Positions 25,236 to 32,670 of a DNA stretch of 64,000 bases are shown piece after piece; position 1 is the first letter of the stretch; each line of letters begins with the position of its first letter. This DNA is from Mycolicibacterium pyrenivorans. Lineage in GTDB: Bacteria > Actinomycetota > Actinomycetes > Mycobacteriales > Mycobacteriaceae. The position numbers and the translations under genes are program-made. The stretch lies in contig NZ_JACKSH010000018.1 of the NCBI RefSeq assembly GCF_025821625.1, positions 62,001 to 126,000 on the forward strand, written 5' to 3'. The notes below the pieces were generated by a model. It made no database searches. It was not told the DNA's origin and saw only the letters and a list, made by a program, of their open reading frames with translations.

Positions 25236-26504
25236 TCAGCCGCGTTGAGCCAGAAACGCGACGTCGACGACCTCGCCGGTCCGGATCTGCTCCGCCTCGG
25301 TCGGGACGATAACCAGACAGTTTGCCTCGGCGAGCGTGGCCAGCAGATGCGACGACGCGCCGGGCGCGCCGCCCAGGGCCTGCACCAGGTACTCGCCGGT
25401 GTCCTGGTCGCGCATCAGCTGCCCCCGCAGGTATCCCTTGCGGCCGGCCACCGAGCTGATCGGCGACAGCGTGCGGGCCTGCACGACACGCCGGGTCGGC
25501 TGCCGTTTGCCGAGCGAGAGGCGGATGAGCGGGCGCACCATCACCTCGAAAACCACCAACGCACTGACCGGATTGGCGGGGAGCAGGAACACCGGGACCC
25601 CCTCGGGGCCCAGCTGGCCGAAGCCCTGCACCGATCCCGGATGCATCGCGATCCGCGCGACCTCCATGTCGCCGAGCTGGCCCAGCACCGACCGCACCCC
25701 CTCGGCGGCCGCTCCACCGACCGCGCCCGCGATCACCACGGCCTCGGCGCGGTTCAACTGGCCTTCGACGACCTCCCGCAGCTGCTTGGGGTCGGTCGAG
25801 ACGATCCCGACACGGTTGACCTCCGCGCCGGCATCCCGACCGGCGGCAGCCAGCGCATAGGAGTTCACGTCGTACACCTGGCCATTGCCGGGCGTCCGTG
25901 AGATGTCGACGAGCTCGCCGCCCACGCACATCACCGACAGCCGCGGCCGCGGATGCACCAGCACGCGCTCACGCCCCACTGCCGCGAGCAATCCCACCTG
26001 CGCCGCGCCGATGATGGTGCCCGCCCGCACCGCGACGTCGCCGGGCTGCACATCGTCGCCGGTGCGGCGCACATAAGCGCCCGACCGGACCCCCCGCAGC
26101 ACCTTGACCCGGGCCTCACCGCCGTCGGTCCAGCGCAGCGGCAGCACCGCGTCGGCCAGCGTCGGCATCGGCGCGCCGGTCTGCACCCGGGCCGCCTGCC
26201 GCGGCTGCAATCTGCTGGGAGTTCGTGCCCCGGCCTCGATCGAGCCCATCACCGGCAGGCTGATCTCCCGGTTCCCGGGCTCGTCACCGTCAGCCCCCTC
26301 GCCCACTGCGCCGATGCCGAGCACGTCGACGCTGCGCACCGCATAACCGTCGATGGCGGCCTGATCGAACCCGGGCAGCGGACGCTCGGTCACCACCTCT
26401 TCGGCGCACATCAAGCCCTGCGCTTCCGCGATCGCGACACGCACCGGCCGTGGGGCCACCGCGGCGGAAGCTACTCGAGCCTGCTGCTCCTCCACCGAAC
26501 GCAA
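25236..26504 (-). CDS. moeA1: MoeA-family gephyrin-like protein (Rv0994/Glp)
   Basis: 422 residues from a TTG start (AAAGGCG upstream), aligned in full with Rv0994. MoeA domains I-IV are present (PGFDQAAIDGYAVRS; QTGAPMP; FLLPANPVSALVVFE). However, the motif that in molybdenum-inserting MoeA reads GGVSVG with a following Asp is AGAVGGAAAEGVRSV here, so the molybdate/cofactor site is altered. That supports the corynebacterial finding that this family member is Glp, a cell-division gephyrin working with GlpR and SepF/FtsZ. Operon: moeA1, rimJ, glpR. A true MoeA should be encoded elsewhere. Confidence 0.85.
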   Translation of the reverse strand: MRSVEEQQARVASAAVAPRPVRVAIAEAQGLMCAEEVVTERPLPGFDQAAIDGYAVRSVDVLGIGAVGEGADGDEPGNREISLPVMGSIEAGARTPSRLQPRQAARVQTGAPMPTLADAVLPLRWTDGGEARVKVLRGVRSGAYVRRTGDDVQPGDVAVRAGTIIGAAQVGLLAAVGRERVLVHPRPRLSVMCVGGELVDISRTPGNGQVYDVNSYALAAAGRDAGAEVNRVGIVSTDPKQLREVVEGQLNRAEAVVIAGAVGGAAAEGVRSVLGQLGDMEVARIAMHPGSVQGFGQLGPEGVPVFLLPANPVSALVVFEVMVRPLIRLSLGKRQPTRRVVQARTLSPISSVAGRKGYLRGQLMRDQDTGEYLVQALGGAPGASSHLLATLAEANCLVIVPTEAEQIRTGEVVDVAFLAQRG

Positions 26505-26593
26505 AGCACGCCTTTCTCCCGTTCGACCGCACCCCGGCCGACACCGGCTGACACCAATCGGCGCGCAGCGGATCCGCCCGGGCGGTCTAGCCG

Positions 26594-27517
26594 CTAGTGC
26601 TCGGTCTCCGCGGGAGCGAGGCCGAGCCGCTCGACCAACCACCGACGCAGTTCGGGCCCGTAGTCGTCTCGTTCCAACGCAAAGTCAACCGCAGCCTTCA
26701 GGTAGCCGCCGGGATTTCCCAAGTCGTGTCGAGATCCCCGGTGCACCACCACATGCACCGGATGTCCCTCCTTGATGAGCAGCGCGATCGCATCGGTGAG
26801 CTGCAGTTCCCCGCCCGCACCCCGCGGGATGCGCTTGAGCGCGTCGAATATCGCCCGATCCAGGATGTAGCGTCCCGCTGCCGCGTACAGGGAAGGAGCA
26901 TCCTCGGCATCGGGCTTCTCCACCATGCCCTTGACCTTGAGGACATTGGGGTTCGCGGCGTCGGGGACGGTCTCGACATCGAACACGCCGTAGGCGCTGA
27001 TCTCGTCCTTGCTCACCTCGAACGCGCACAGCACCGACCCGCCGCGCTTGGCCCGCACCTTCGACATCGTCTCCAACACACCCGTGGGCAGCACGAGGTC
27101 ATCGGGCAGCAGCACCGCGATCGCGTCCTCGTCGGGGTTCAGGCTGGCCTCCACACAACCGATCGCGTGACCGAGGCCGAGGGGTTCGGCCTGCACCACC
27201 GACTCGACCTTGATCAACGCCGGCGCGCGGCGCACCTTCGCGAGCATCGACCTCTTGCCGCGGGCCTCCAGCGTCCCCTCGAGGACCAGGTCCTCGACGA
27301 AGTGCGCGACCACGCTGTCCTTGCCTTCGGAGGTGACGATGATCAGCCGTTGGGCGCCGGCTTCGGCGGCCTCCGCGGCGACCAACTCGATGCCCGGCGT
27401 GTCGACGACCGGCAGCAACTCCTTGGGAATCGTCTTGGTGGCGGGAAGAAAGCGCGTTCCCAGGCCCGCCGCGGGCACCACCGCGGTGTACGGGATCGGA
27501 ACCTCAGGCCGACTCAT
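26594..27517 (-). CDS. galU: UTP-glucose-1-phosphate uridylyltransferase
   Basis: 307 residues, orthologue of Rv0993. It makes UDP-glucose from UTP and glucose-1-phosphate for glycogen, trehalose, lipopolysaccharide and arabinogalactan-linked pathways. The nucleotide-binding VVPAAGLGTRFLPATK and KTIPKELLPVVD motifs open the protein; LLPDDLVLP supplies the metal-binding aspartates and GGELQLTDAI and VEKP complete the family pattern. ATG at 27517. It is divergent from the 5-formyltetrahydrofolate cyclo-ligase gene across 63 bases and reads into moeA1 with an 89-base gap. Confidence 0.96.
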   Translation of the reverse strand: MSRPEVPIPYTAVVPAAGLGTRFLPATKTIPKELLPVVDTPGIELVAAEAAEAGAQRLIIVTSEGKDSVVAHFVEDLVLEGTLEARGKRSMLAKVRRAPALIKVESVVQAEPLGLGHAIGCVEASLNPDEDAIAVLLPDDLVLPTGVLETMSKVRAKRGGSVLCAFEVSKDEISAYGVFDVETVPDAANPNVLKVKGMVEKPDAEDAPSLYAAAGRYILDRAIFDALKRIPRGAGGELQLTDAIALLIKEGHPVHVVVHRGSRHDLGNPGGYLKAAVDFALERDDYGPELRRWLVERLGLAPAETEH

Positions 27518-27580
27518 CGTTCACACATTAACCTCTCTGCGTTGGATGTTCCCTCCCTACCCGCCTCCGGAGGACTCGCG

Positions 27581-28204
27581 GTGCACAGCACAAAGGCACA
27601 GCTGAGGGCCGCGATCCTGGCCGCCAGACGGTCCGTGGCCCCGCAAACGCGCGCCACCGAGGCGGCCGCTCTCGCAGGCCGTCTGTCGGCTTTCATCGAC
27701 CCTGGTCAGACGGTGTGCGCCTACGTTCCCGTCGGCTCCGAGCCCGGCTCGCTCGATTTACTCGATGCGACGGTGCGCCGGGGCGTCGAGGTACTCCTCC
27801 CCGTCGCCCGCCACAGCCAGGACGGAACCGCGCTACCGCTGCAGTGGGGGCGCTACCGTCCCGGCAAGCTTGTCGGGGCGCCGTTCGGTCTGCGGGAACC
27901 CCCGCAGCCGTGGGCATCGGCCGAGGCGATCGCCGAGGCGGCGGTGGTGCTGGTTCCCGCCCTCGCGGTCGATAGACAGGGAACCAGGCTGGGTCGTGGC
28001 GCCGGGTTCTACGACCGGACATTGCCGATGGCCGACGCCGGCGCGCTTCTGGTCGCCATGGTGCGCGACGACGAACTGCTCGAGCACCTGCCGTCGGAAC
28101 CGCACGACGTCCCGATGACGCACGCGCTGACACCGAGGGAGGGCCTGGTCGTGCTCGCTCGTCGCGGGGAATCAACGGGGCCGCCTGGCGGTTCTAGCAC
28201 TTGA
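27581..28204 (+). CDS. 5-formyltetrahydrofolate cyclo-ligase
   Basis: 207 residues, matching Rv0992c. It converts 5-formyl-THF to 5,10-methenyl-THF with ATP hydrolysis. KAQLRAAILAAR opens the family pattern, VPVGSEPG lies in the folate site, and GRGAGFYDRTL with VPALAVDRQGTRLG forms the ATP/Mg loop. GTG at 27581 is preceded by GGAGGAC; the frame is open far upstream but that part is antisense to galU. The stop codon lies inside the CIRCE element of the next gene. Confidence 0.93.
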   Translation: MHSTKAQLRAAILAARRSVAPQTRATEAAALAGRLSAFIDPGQTVCAYVPVGSEPGSLDLLDATVRRGVEVLLPVARHSQDGTALPLQWGRYRPGKLVGAPFGLREPPQPWASAEAIAEAAVVLVPALAVDRQGTRLGRGAGFYDRTLPMADAGALLVAMVRDDELLEHLPSEPHDVPMTHALTPREGLVVLARRGESTGPPGGSST

Positions 28205-28220
28205 GCCGGTAGAGTGCTAA
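28194..28220. promoter_or_regulatory. CIRCE element (HrcA operator)
   Basis: CTAGCACTT, nine bases, GAGTGCTAA: the standard CIRCE inverted repeat (TTAGCACTC, nine, GAGTGCTAA) with two substitutions in the left arm. It is 28 bases upstream of the Ruc gene. HrcA control of Rv0991c has been reported in M. tuberculosis, together with the groEL genes. Confidence 0.9.
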
Positions 28221-28247
28221 CAAGTTTGACCACCTCGGAGGGTTCTC

Positions 28248-28583
28248 GTGCCTACCTATTCCTATGCATGCACCGAATGCGACAACAAGTTCGATGTCGT
28301 GCAGTCGTTCACCGACGACTCGATGACGGAGTGCCCCCAGTGCAACGGACGGCTGCGCAAGTTGTTCGGCAAAGTGGGCGTGGTCTTCAAGGGCAGCGGT
28401 TTCTATCGCACCGACAGCCGCGAGGCGTCCAAGAATTCCGCCAAGAGCTCGAGCAACTCGAGCAGCAGCTCGGAGTCTTCCTCTTCGGCGGCGTCCTCGA
28501 GTTCGACGGAAAAGTCGACCTCCTCCGACAAGTCCAGCTCGTCGAGCAGTTCTGCCGCACCGGCCGCCGCGGCTTCGAGCTGA
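28248..28583 (+). CDS. ruc: FmdB-type zinc-ribbon, redox-regulated chaperone (Ruc)
   Basis: 111 residues, orthologue of Rv0991c. Residues 1-40 are an FmdB zinc ribbon with two CxxC pairs (CTEC, CPQC); the remainder is a low-complexity, Ser-rich disordered tail. In M. tuberculosis this protein (Ruc) is activated as a chaperone by oxidation of the cysteines, prevents aggregation of unfolded proteins and works with the Hsp70 system. GTG start with GGAGGG upstream and a CIRCE operator in front, consistent with heat-shock control by HrcA. Confidence 0.92.
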   Translation: MPTYSYACTECDNKFDVVQSFTDDSMTECPQCNGRLRKLFGKVGVVFKGSGFYRTDSREASKNSAKSSSNSSSSSESSSSAASSSSTEKSTSSDKSSSSSSSAAPAAAASS

Positions 28584-28646
28584 CGTTATCCACAGCAGCG
28601 GAAACACCGGCTGACCGAGAGTCCCTGGGCTCTCTAGCGTGATCCC

Positions 28647-29306
28647 ATGGGGGATTCACTCGACCCGTCGCCACTGAGCCGGCTCACCGGCGTCCTGCGA
28701 CCCGACTGGTCACGCACGCTGGCGGCCAGACGGGCGCTCGCGGGCGGCCTCGTTGTTCTGGCCGCAGTGGCCGCCTGGCGCGACGATCCCCGCGCTCACC
28801 AGGTCGACGTCGTCGTCACCACCCGCGACCTGGCGCCGGGCACCGAGCTCACCGCCGACGACGTTCAGGTCGAAACACGCCCGACATCAAGCCTTCCCGA
28901 CGGTTCGCGCACCGACGCCGCCTCGGTGATCGGCACCACGCTGGCCGGGCCTGCGCGCCGCGGCGAGGTCGTCACCGACGTGCGCCTGCTGGGGCCGCGG
29001 TTGGCGGAGTCCGCGGCCGGGCCGGACGCCCGCATCGTGCCGCTGTCGCTCGCCGACGCGGCCCTCGTCGACCTCGTCAGGCCCGGAGATGTGGTCGACA
29101 TCGTGGCCGCGCCTGCATCCGCCGACGCCGAGAGCAGCGCCCGGTTGATCGCCACCGACGCGGTGGTGGTGCTGGTGTCGGCGAAGGAGAACGGGACCGT
29201 CCGGGGTGGCGCAGGCCGCATGGTGCTGGTGGCGTTGCCCGCTGCCGCGGCGAAGACGGTCGCCGGCGTCGCTCTGGTTCAGGCCATCACGCTGACGCTG
29301 CACTGA
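28647..29306 (+). CDS. membrane-anchored SAF domain protein (CpaB/Rv0990-like)
   Basis: 219 residues. One membrane span (about 28-45) is followed by an extracytoplasmic SAF domain (about 52-115, VTTRDLAPGTELTADDV) and a second beta-rich CpaB-type part (IVPLSLADAALVDLVRPGDVVDIV). It is the counterpart of Rv0990c. SAF proteins of this kind help assemble Flp pili in other bacteria, but no pilus genes are near, so the function is open. The ATG is about eight bases from a TAGCGT -10-like element, suggesting a leaderless transcript. A strong hairpin follows the stop. Confidence 0.8.
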   Translation: MGDSLDPSPLSRLTGVLRPDWSRTLAARRALAGGLVVLAAVAAWRDDPRAHQVDVVVTTRDLAPGTELTADDVQVETRPTSSLPDGSRTDAASVIGTTLAGPARRGEVVTDVRLLGPRLAESAAGPDARIVPLSLADAALVDLVRPGDVVDIVAAPASADAESSARLIATDAVVVLVSAKENGTVRGGAGRMVLVALPAAAAKTVAGVALVQAITLTLH

Positions 29307-29321
29307 TTCCGGCGCCGAAAT

Positions 29322-29356
29322 GATTCAGCCCCCGGCTGGCTGCCGAGGGCTGAATC
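29322..29356. terminator. bidirectional hairpin terminator
   Basis: GATTCAGCCC (29322-29331) pairs with GGGCTGAATC (29347-29356), with an inner CGGC/GCCG extension. It lies between the convergent SAF protein gene and the small secreted protein gene, where a shared terminator is expected. Confidence 0.8.
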
Positions 29357-29370
29357 GTGGAGTCGAGAGG

Positions 29371-29781
29371 TCAGAACGGGTTTGCGCTGCCCGGTCCGCA
29401 CTGCGGACCAGTGCTGGTGTTCCGGGGGTCGAAGGCACCACCCCAGGGGTCCGAGGGTGACACACCGACGGCCTGCCAACCCCGCGACCCGACCCATTCC
29501 GGCCCGGCCTCTTCGGCCTTCTGCGTGGGAATGCCGATGTCGCTGCTGATGGTGGAGGCGGTGCCGAGGGTACCGGGGCTGACAGCGCAGTAGTCCGCAC
29601 CGGCAACAGACGCCGACTGCCGCGAGTTCACGACGCCGTCACCGCCCACTTCCACCATCGACGGATCGTTGGGATCCGCGCTTGCCGTCCCCGCACCGAA
29701 GGCCAGGAACGCACTCGACAGCGCGAGCGCACCGAAGCCGAGAGCGCCCAGCTTCTTCGAATTGTGGGTGAGAGCGGCCAT
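29371..29781 (-). CDS. small secreted protein of unknown function
   Basis: 136 residues. A signal peptide of about 33 residues ends with an AXA-type site (TASADPND), giving a mature protein of about 100 residues with two cysteines (DYCAVS and GPQCGPG) that could form a disulfide. The mature part is rich in Gly, Ser and Pro with no recognised domain; similar short secreted proteins are common in mycobacteria. ATG at 29781 has AAAGGGG upstream. A -10-like TAGTCT on the minus strand at 29852-29857 would give a leader of about 65 bases. Confidence 0.75.
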   Translation of the reverse strand: MAALTHNSKKLGALGFGALALSSAFLAFGAGTASADPNDPSMVEVGGDGVVNSRQSASVAGADYCAVSPGTLGTASTISSDIGIPTQKAEEAGPEWVGSRGWQAVGVSPSDPWGGAFDPRNTSTGPQCGPGSANPF

Positions 29782-30233
29782 CGGCCTGCCCCTTTCTGTG
29801 AACGGAATCGCGGGCGTTGCAAAGCTCAAAAACAGTTCAAGTCCAGGCAGAAGACTATCAGGCCGGACCCCACTGCGCATGCCATCGCAGAGCAAAGCAC
29901 TCGCTTCGGAACGGCTTGGATTCAGCGAACTCCGCCAACCCGCTTTCCTGCATCGGGGGTGTGATGCCCAGCCGCTGAGAAACGGGCAGAATCAAGCCCC
30001 TCACGGTCCCGCTGGGAGCCCTTCGGCTGCAAACGCCGTCCGGCGCTGTGGGCAAAGCCAATCGGCGGGTTCGATTTCACCGAAACAAGGCCGGATCGCC
30101 GCGGTCCGGTTGGGTTTGGATCGACCCGGGGACATCGGGGGCCGACCGGATATCGCCGGCTACGTCCCGGGCACCGTCGGCGAGGCTACCGTTCTTCTGA
30201 TCTGTATCAGTCACACATGAAGGGGAACGACCC
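29782..30233. other. intergenic region between secreted protein and mscL
   Basis: 452 bases between divergent starts. The open frames here do not resemble proteins and lack coding character. It must carry both promoters: TAGTCT (minus strand, 29852-29857) for the secreted protein, and an unidentified one for mscL. I looked for a cyclic-di-AMP riboswitch and did not find its conserved blocks. Confidence 0.6.
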
Positions 30234-30668
30234 ATGTTGAAGGGGTTCAAGGAGTTCATATCGCGGGGGAACGTGATCGATCTGGCCGTCGCGGTCGTGA
30301 TCGGGGCGGCCTTCACCGGTCTCGTCACGGCGTTCACGGAGAACGTCATCCAACCGCTGATCGACCGGATCGGCGCGGGGGGCGATGCCGAGTACGGCAT
30401 CCTGAGGATTCCGCTCGGAGGTGACCAGTTCGTCGACCTCAACGCGGTGCTGTCCGCTGCGATCAACTTCCTCATCGTGGCCGCGGTGATCTATTTCGTG
30501 ATCATCGTGCCCTTCAAGAAGATCAAGGAGCGGGACAAGAAGGTGGAGGCGGAAGAGACCGAGTTGACGCTGCTGACCGAGATCCGCGACCTCCTCCGCG
30601 AGGACGCCAACGGTGGTTCGGCCGGGAGGCACGGCGGCCCGACGACCCGGATCGATCATTCGGAGTGA
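30234..30668 (+). CDS. mscL: large-conductance mechanosensitive channel
   Basis: 144 residues, orthologue of Rv0985c. An amphipathic N-terminal helix (MLKGFKEFISRGNV) precedes TM1 (about 14-40), a periplasmic loop (about 45-68), TM2 (about 70-92) and the cytoplasmic helix (KKIKERDKKVEAEETEL) with a charged tail. The homopentameric channel opens at high membrane tension to release solutes during osmotic downshock. ATG with GAAGGGG upstream. A perfect hairpin terminator separates it from the convergent porin gene. Confidence 0.97.
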   Translation: MLKGFKEFISRGNVIDLAVAVVIGAAFTGLVTAFTENVIQPLIDRIGAGGDAEYGILRIPLGGDQFVDLNAVLSAAINFLIVAAVIYFVIIVPFKKIKERDKKVEAEETELTLLTEIRDLLREDANGGSAGRHGGPTTRIDHSE

Positions 30669-30700
30669 CCGCACCCTGGTGATTTCACCGGACACAACGA

Positions 30701-30732
30701 AATCGGCCCCCGGCAGTTGCCGGGGGCCGATT
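30701..30732. terminator. bidirectional terminator between mscL and porin
   Basis: AATCGGCCCCCGGCA (30701-30715) pairs perfectly with TGCCGGGGGCCGATT (30718-30732), a 15-base-pair stem with a two-base gap before loop rearrangement, flanked by TTGTCGT. It lies between two convergent stops. Confidence 0.85.
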
Positions 30733-30748
30733 GTCGTCTAGAGCTGTG

Positions 30749-31399
30749 TCAGTTCATGTTCCACGGCTCGCCGTAGGTGGTGACGCTGTCACCAGCCGAC
30801 GACACCAGCCGAGCGAACGGACGCAGCAGCACACCACCGGCAGCACCGGTCACGGTGCCGTGGGCGTTGGACACGGCCACCGAACCGCCGGGACCCGCGA
30901 CGTCGACGGAGAAGGTCGCGACTTCCTGGATACCCGGGCCGTTGCCGAGGTCAGCCGAGATCGACACACCGGGGAACAGCGGCGGGGTCACGATGCCAGC
31001 GAACTCGTCACCAAGCGTGGGGTTGAAGAAGCCCTCAGTCCCGAGGCCGTCGAACGCGATGTTCGGCGTGGTGTAGCTGAAGTTGATGCCGACACCCAGC
31101 GACCACGGGAAGCCGACCTGGTAGCCGAGCTCGAGGGTGCCCTCGAAGTCCTCGGCGCCCTCGCCGGCCACGATGTAGGTGGCCTTGCCCGAGTGGAACC
31201 ACTCACGGGTCAGCCGGTTGCGGTCCAACGGAAAGACGCCGTTGAGGAATGTGTCCCACTGCTGGATCGTCAGCGTGTTGCCCTGGCCGTCGACCAGGCT
31301 CAGCTCGTTGTCCAGCCCTGCGTGAGAGGTGCCAGTGCTCACGAACAATGCTGCGATAGCCGCAACCATCGCGATCAGCACCCGACTGATTGCCTTCAT
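30749..31399 (-). CDS. MspA-family outer-membrane porin
   Basis: 216 residues: signal peptide of 27 (ending SHA), then mature GLDNELSLVDGQ exactly as in MspA, about 189 residues versus 184. Octameric porins of this family give small hydrophilic solutes a path across the mycolate outer membrane. Most of the barrel is near-identical to MspA (WDTFLNGVFPLDRNRLTREW; EPWNMN end). The constriction loop differs: after Asp90 the acidic DDGD pattern is replaced by a sequence about five residues longer (FDGLGTEGFFNPTLGDEF). The locus corresponds to mspC of M. smegmatis. ATG with AAGGGAG upstream; long upstream non-coding region. Confidence 0.95.
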   Translation of the reverse strand: MKAISRVLIAMVAAIAALFVSTGTSHAGLDNELSLVDGQGNTLTIQQWDTFLNGVFPLDRNRLTREWFHSGKATYIVAGEGAEDFEGTLELGYQVGFPWSLGVGINFSYTTPNIAFDGLGTEGFFNPTLGDEFAGIVTPPLFPGVSISADLGNGPGIQEVATFSVDVAGPGGSVAVSNAHGTVTGAAGGVLLRPFARLVSSAGDSVTTYGEPWNMN

Positions 31400-32091
31400 G
31401 TTCTCCCTTGATTTCTCGACGGAACCCCGGGCGGGGGTACCGAGTTGTCCGTGCCTGGCCTAGCTACACCACACACCTCGCAAGAACTTCATGTGAGGAG
31501 AATTAAAAACCCCACATCTCGCTCTTACGATTCGCTCATCGTTGACACGAGGAACATAACGGGGAGGAATCGGACCGGCAACGCGAACGCCTCGCGCGGC
31601 AGATCCGCATGCAACGATGGGCGTAGTTTGCTGAAGGTTCCCCGTTTCACCCCCAACCCCCTGTCCGCGACGGCGGGGAGTTCGAATCGGGCAACGTCGC
31701 AGTTTCTGGCCCCGCATCAAGGTGTTCGCTCAGTGGATATCCACTGTTACCACTGCGCTTTCTGCGGTTATTGAGGAATCACATTTCACTCGTGGTGAGG
31801 CGGAACATTGTCACGCAGCCACCGGTCATGGTCGGCGTCGTCGTCTGGCGACGAATTGTCCCGCTCATCAACGGGTATCTCCGGCAGCGCGTCGCCGAAG
31901 ATCTTGTTAACTGCGTCTCGAGAGCGCCGTGGGGGGTGGGTCACAGTGGTGAATCGGTGTGATCAAGATCACACCGCCGGATCAATGGCCGTTCACCTGC
32001 GGTTAACACAACGGTACGCCCGCGCACGGCAAACCGGCACGCCAGCGCCGGCTCGACGAAGCCGCAAGGAAAGGCCTGCACGACCAATTTG
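31400..32091. other. long non-coding region upstream of the porin gene
   Basis: 692 bases, AT-richer than its surroundings (notably 31500-31560 and 31730-31830), with no frame showing protein character. The porin is the only gene that starts from it, since moaB ends at its other edge. M. smegmatis mspA needs several hundred upstream bases for full expression, so this is probably its extended promoter and leader. It includes a CRP-type palindrome at 31955-31976. Confidence 0.6.
31955..31976. promoter_or_regulatory. CRP-type operator
   Basis: CGGTGTGATC, AA, GATCACACCG is a perfect 10-2-10 palindrome whose core TGTGATCAAGATCACA is the full CRP consensus (TGTGA, six, TCACA). It sits 555 bases upstream of the porin start and 116 bases past the moaB stop. 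Confidence 0.75.
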
Positions 32092-32670
32092 TTAGATGTC
32101 CAAGCTGGATAGCTGCGCAATGATCTGCGCCGCCAGGGGGCCGAGCGTCGCCATGCCGTCGCGCACCGCGGCACGCGATCCGGCGAGGTTCACCACGAGG
32201 GTGCTGCCCGAGATGCCGGCCAGCCCGCGCGACAACCCCGCGTCGGCGATGCCCGCCGACAGCCCGGAGGCCCGAAGCGCCTCGGCGATTCCCAGCAGTT
32301 CCCGGTCGAGAAGATCCAGGGTCGACTCCGGGGTGACATCGCGGGGCGTGACCCCGGTACCACCGACGGACACGACGAGATCGACCCCACCGATGACGGC
32401 GGTGTTCAGTGCATTGCGGATCTCGACCTCGTCCGAGGAGACGACCACGACACCGTCGACGACGAACCCGGCCTCGCCGAGCAGCTCGGTGACCAACGGA
32501 CCGCTGTGATCCTCTTCGTCGCCGTGGGCGGTGCGGTCATCGACAACTACGACCAGCGCCCGGCCGACCAACGCATGCGGCTGTTCCATGAGCCCAACCG
32601 TATATCTCGGCATGGACACCGCTGCAGCCACACGGAGCTCCGGGCGCGCCTGGCCCGCGGTCACCTTCAC
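32092..32670 (-). CDS. moaB2: molybdopterin adenylyltransferase-like protein MoaB
   Basis: 192 residues, orthologue of Rv0984. The MogA/MoaB fold is marked by VVVDDRTAHGDEEDHSGP, LVVSVGGTGVTPRDVTPE (the conserved GGTG and D-T-P loop) and NLAGSRAAVRDGM. The family adenylylates molybdopterin before molybdate insertion. The GTG start overlaps the pepD stop (GTGA), so the gene is translationally coupled to the protease and belongs to the mprA-mprB-pepD-moaB series. Why a cofactor enzyme is kept with an envelope protease is unclear; MogA paralogues without known activity exist. Confidence 0.88.
   Translation of the reverse strand: MKVTAGQARPELRVAAAVSMPRYTVGLMEQPHALVGRALVVVVDDRTAHGDEEDHSGPLVTELLGEAGFVVDGVVVVSSDEVEIRNALNTAVIGGVDLVVSVGGTGVTPRDVTPESTLDLLDRELLGIAEALRASGLSAGIADAGLSRGLAGISGSTLVVNLAGSRAAVRDGMATLGPLAAQIIAQLSSLDI

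Noticed and set aside
29782..30233. Possible cyclic-di-AMP riboswitch or small gene
   Set aside because: Conserved riboswitch blocks were not found and open frames have no coding character.
31445..31774. Short open frames in the porin upstream region
   Set aside because: Mixed composition, no ribosome sites and no resemblance; treated as promoter/leader DNA.
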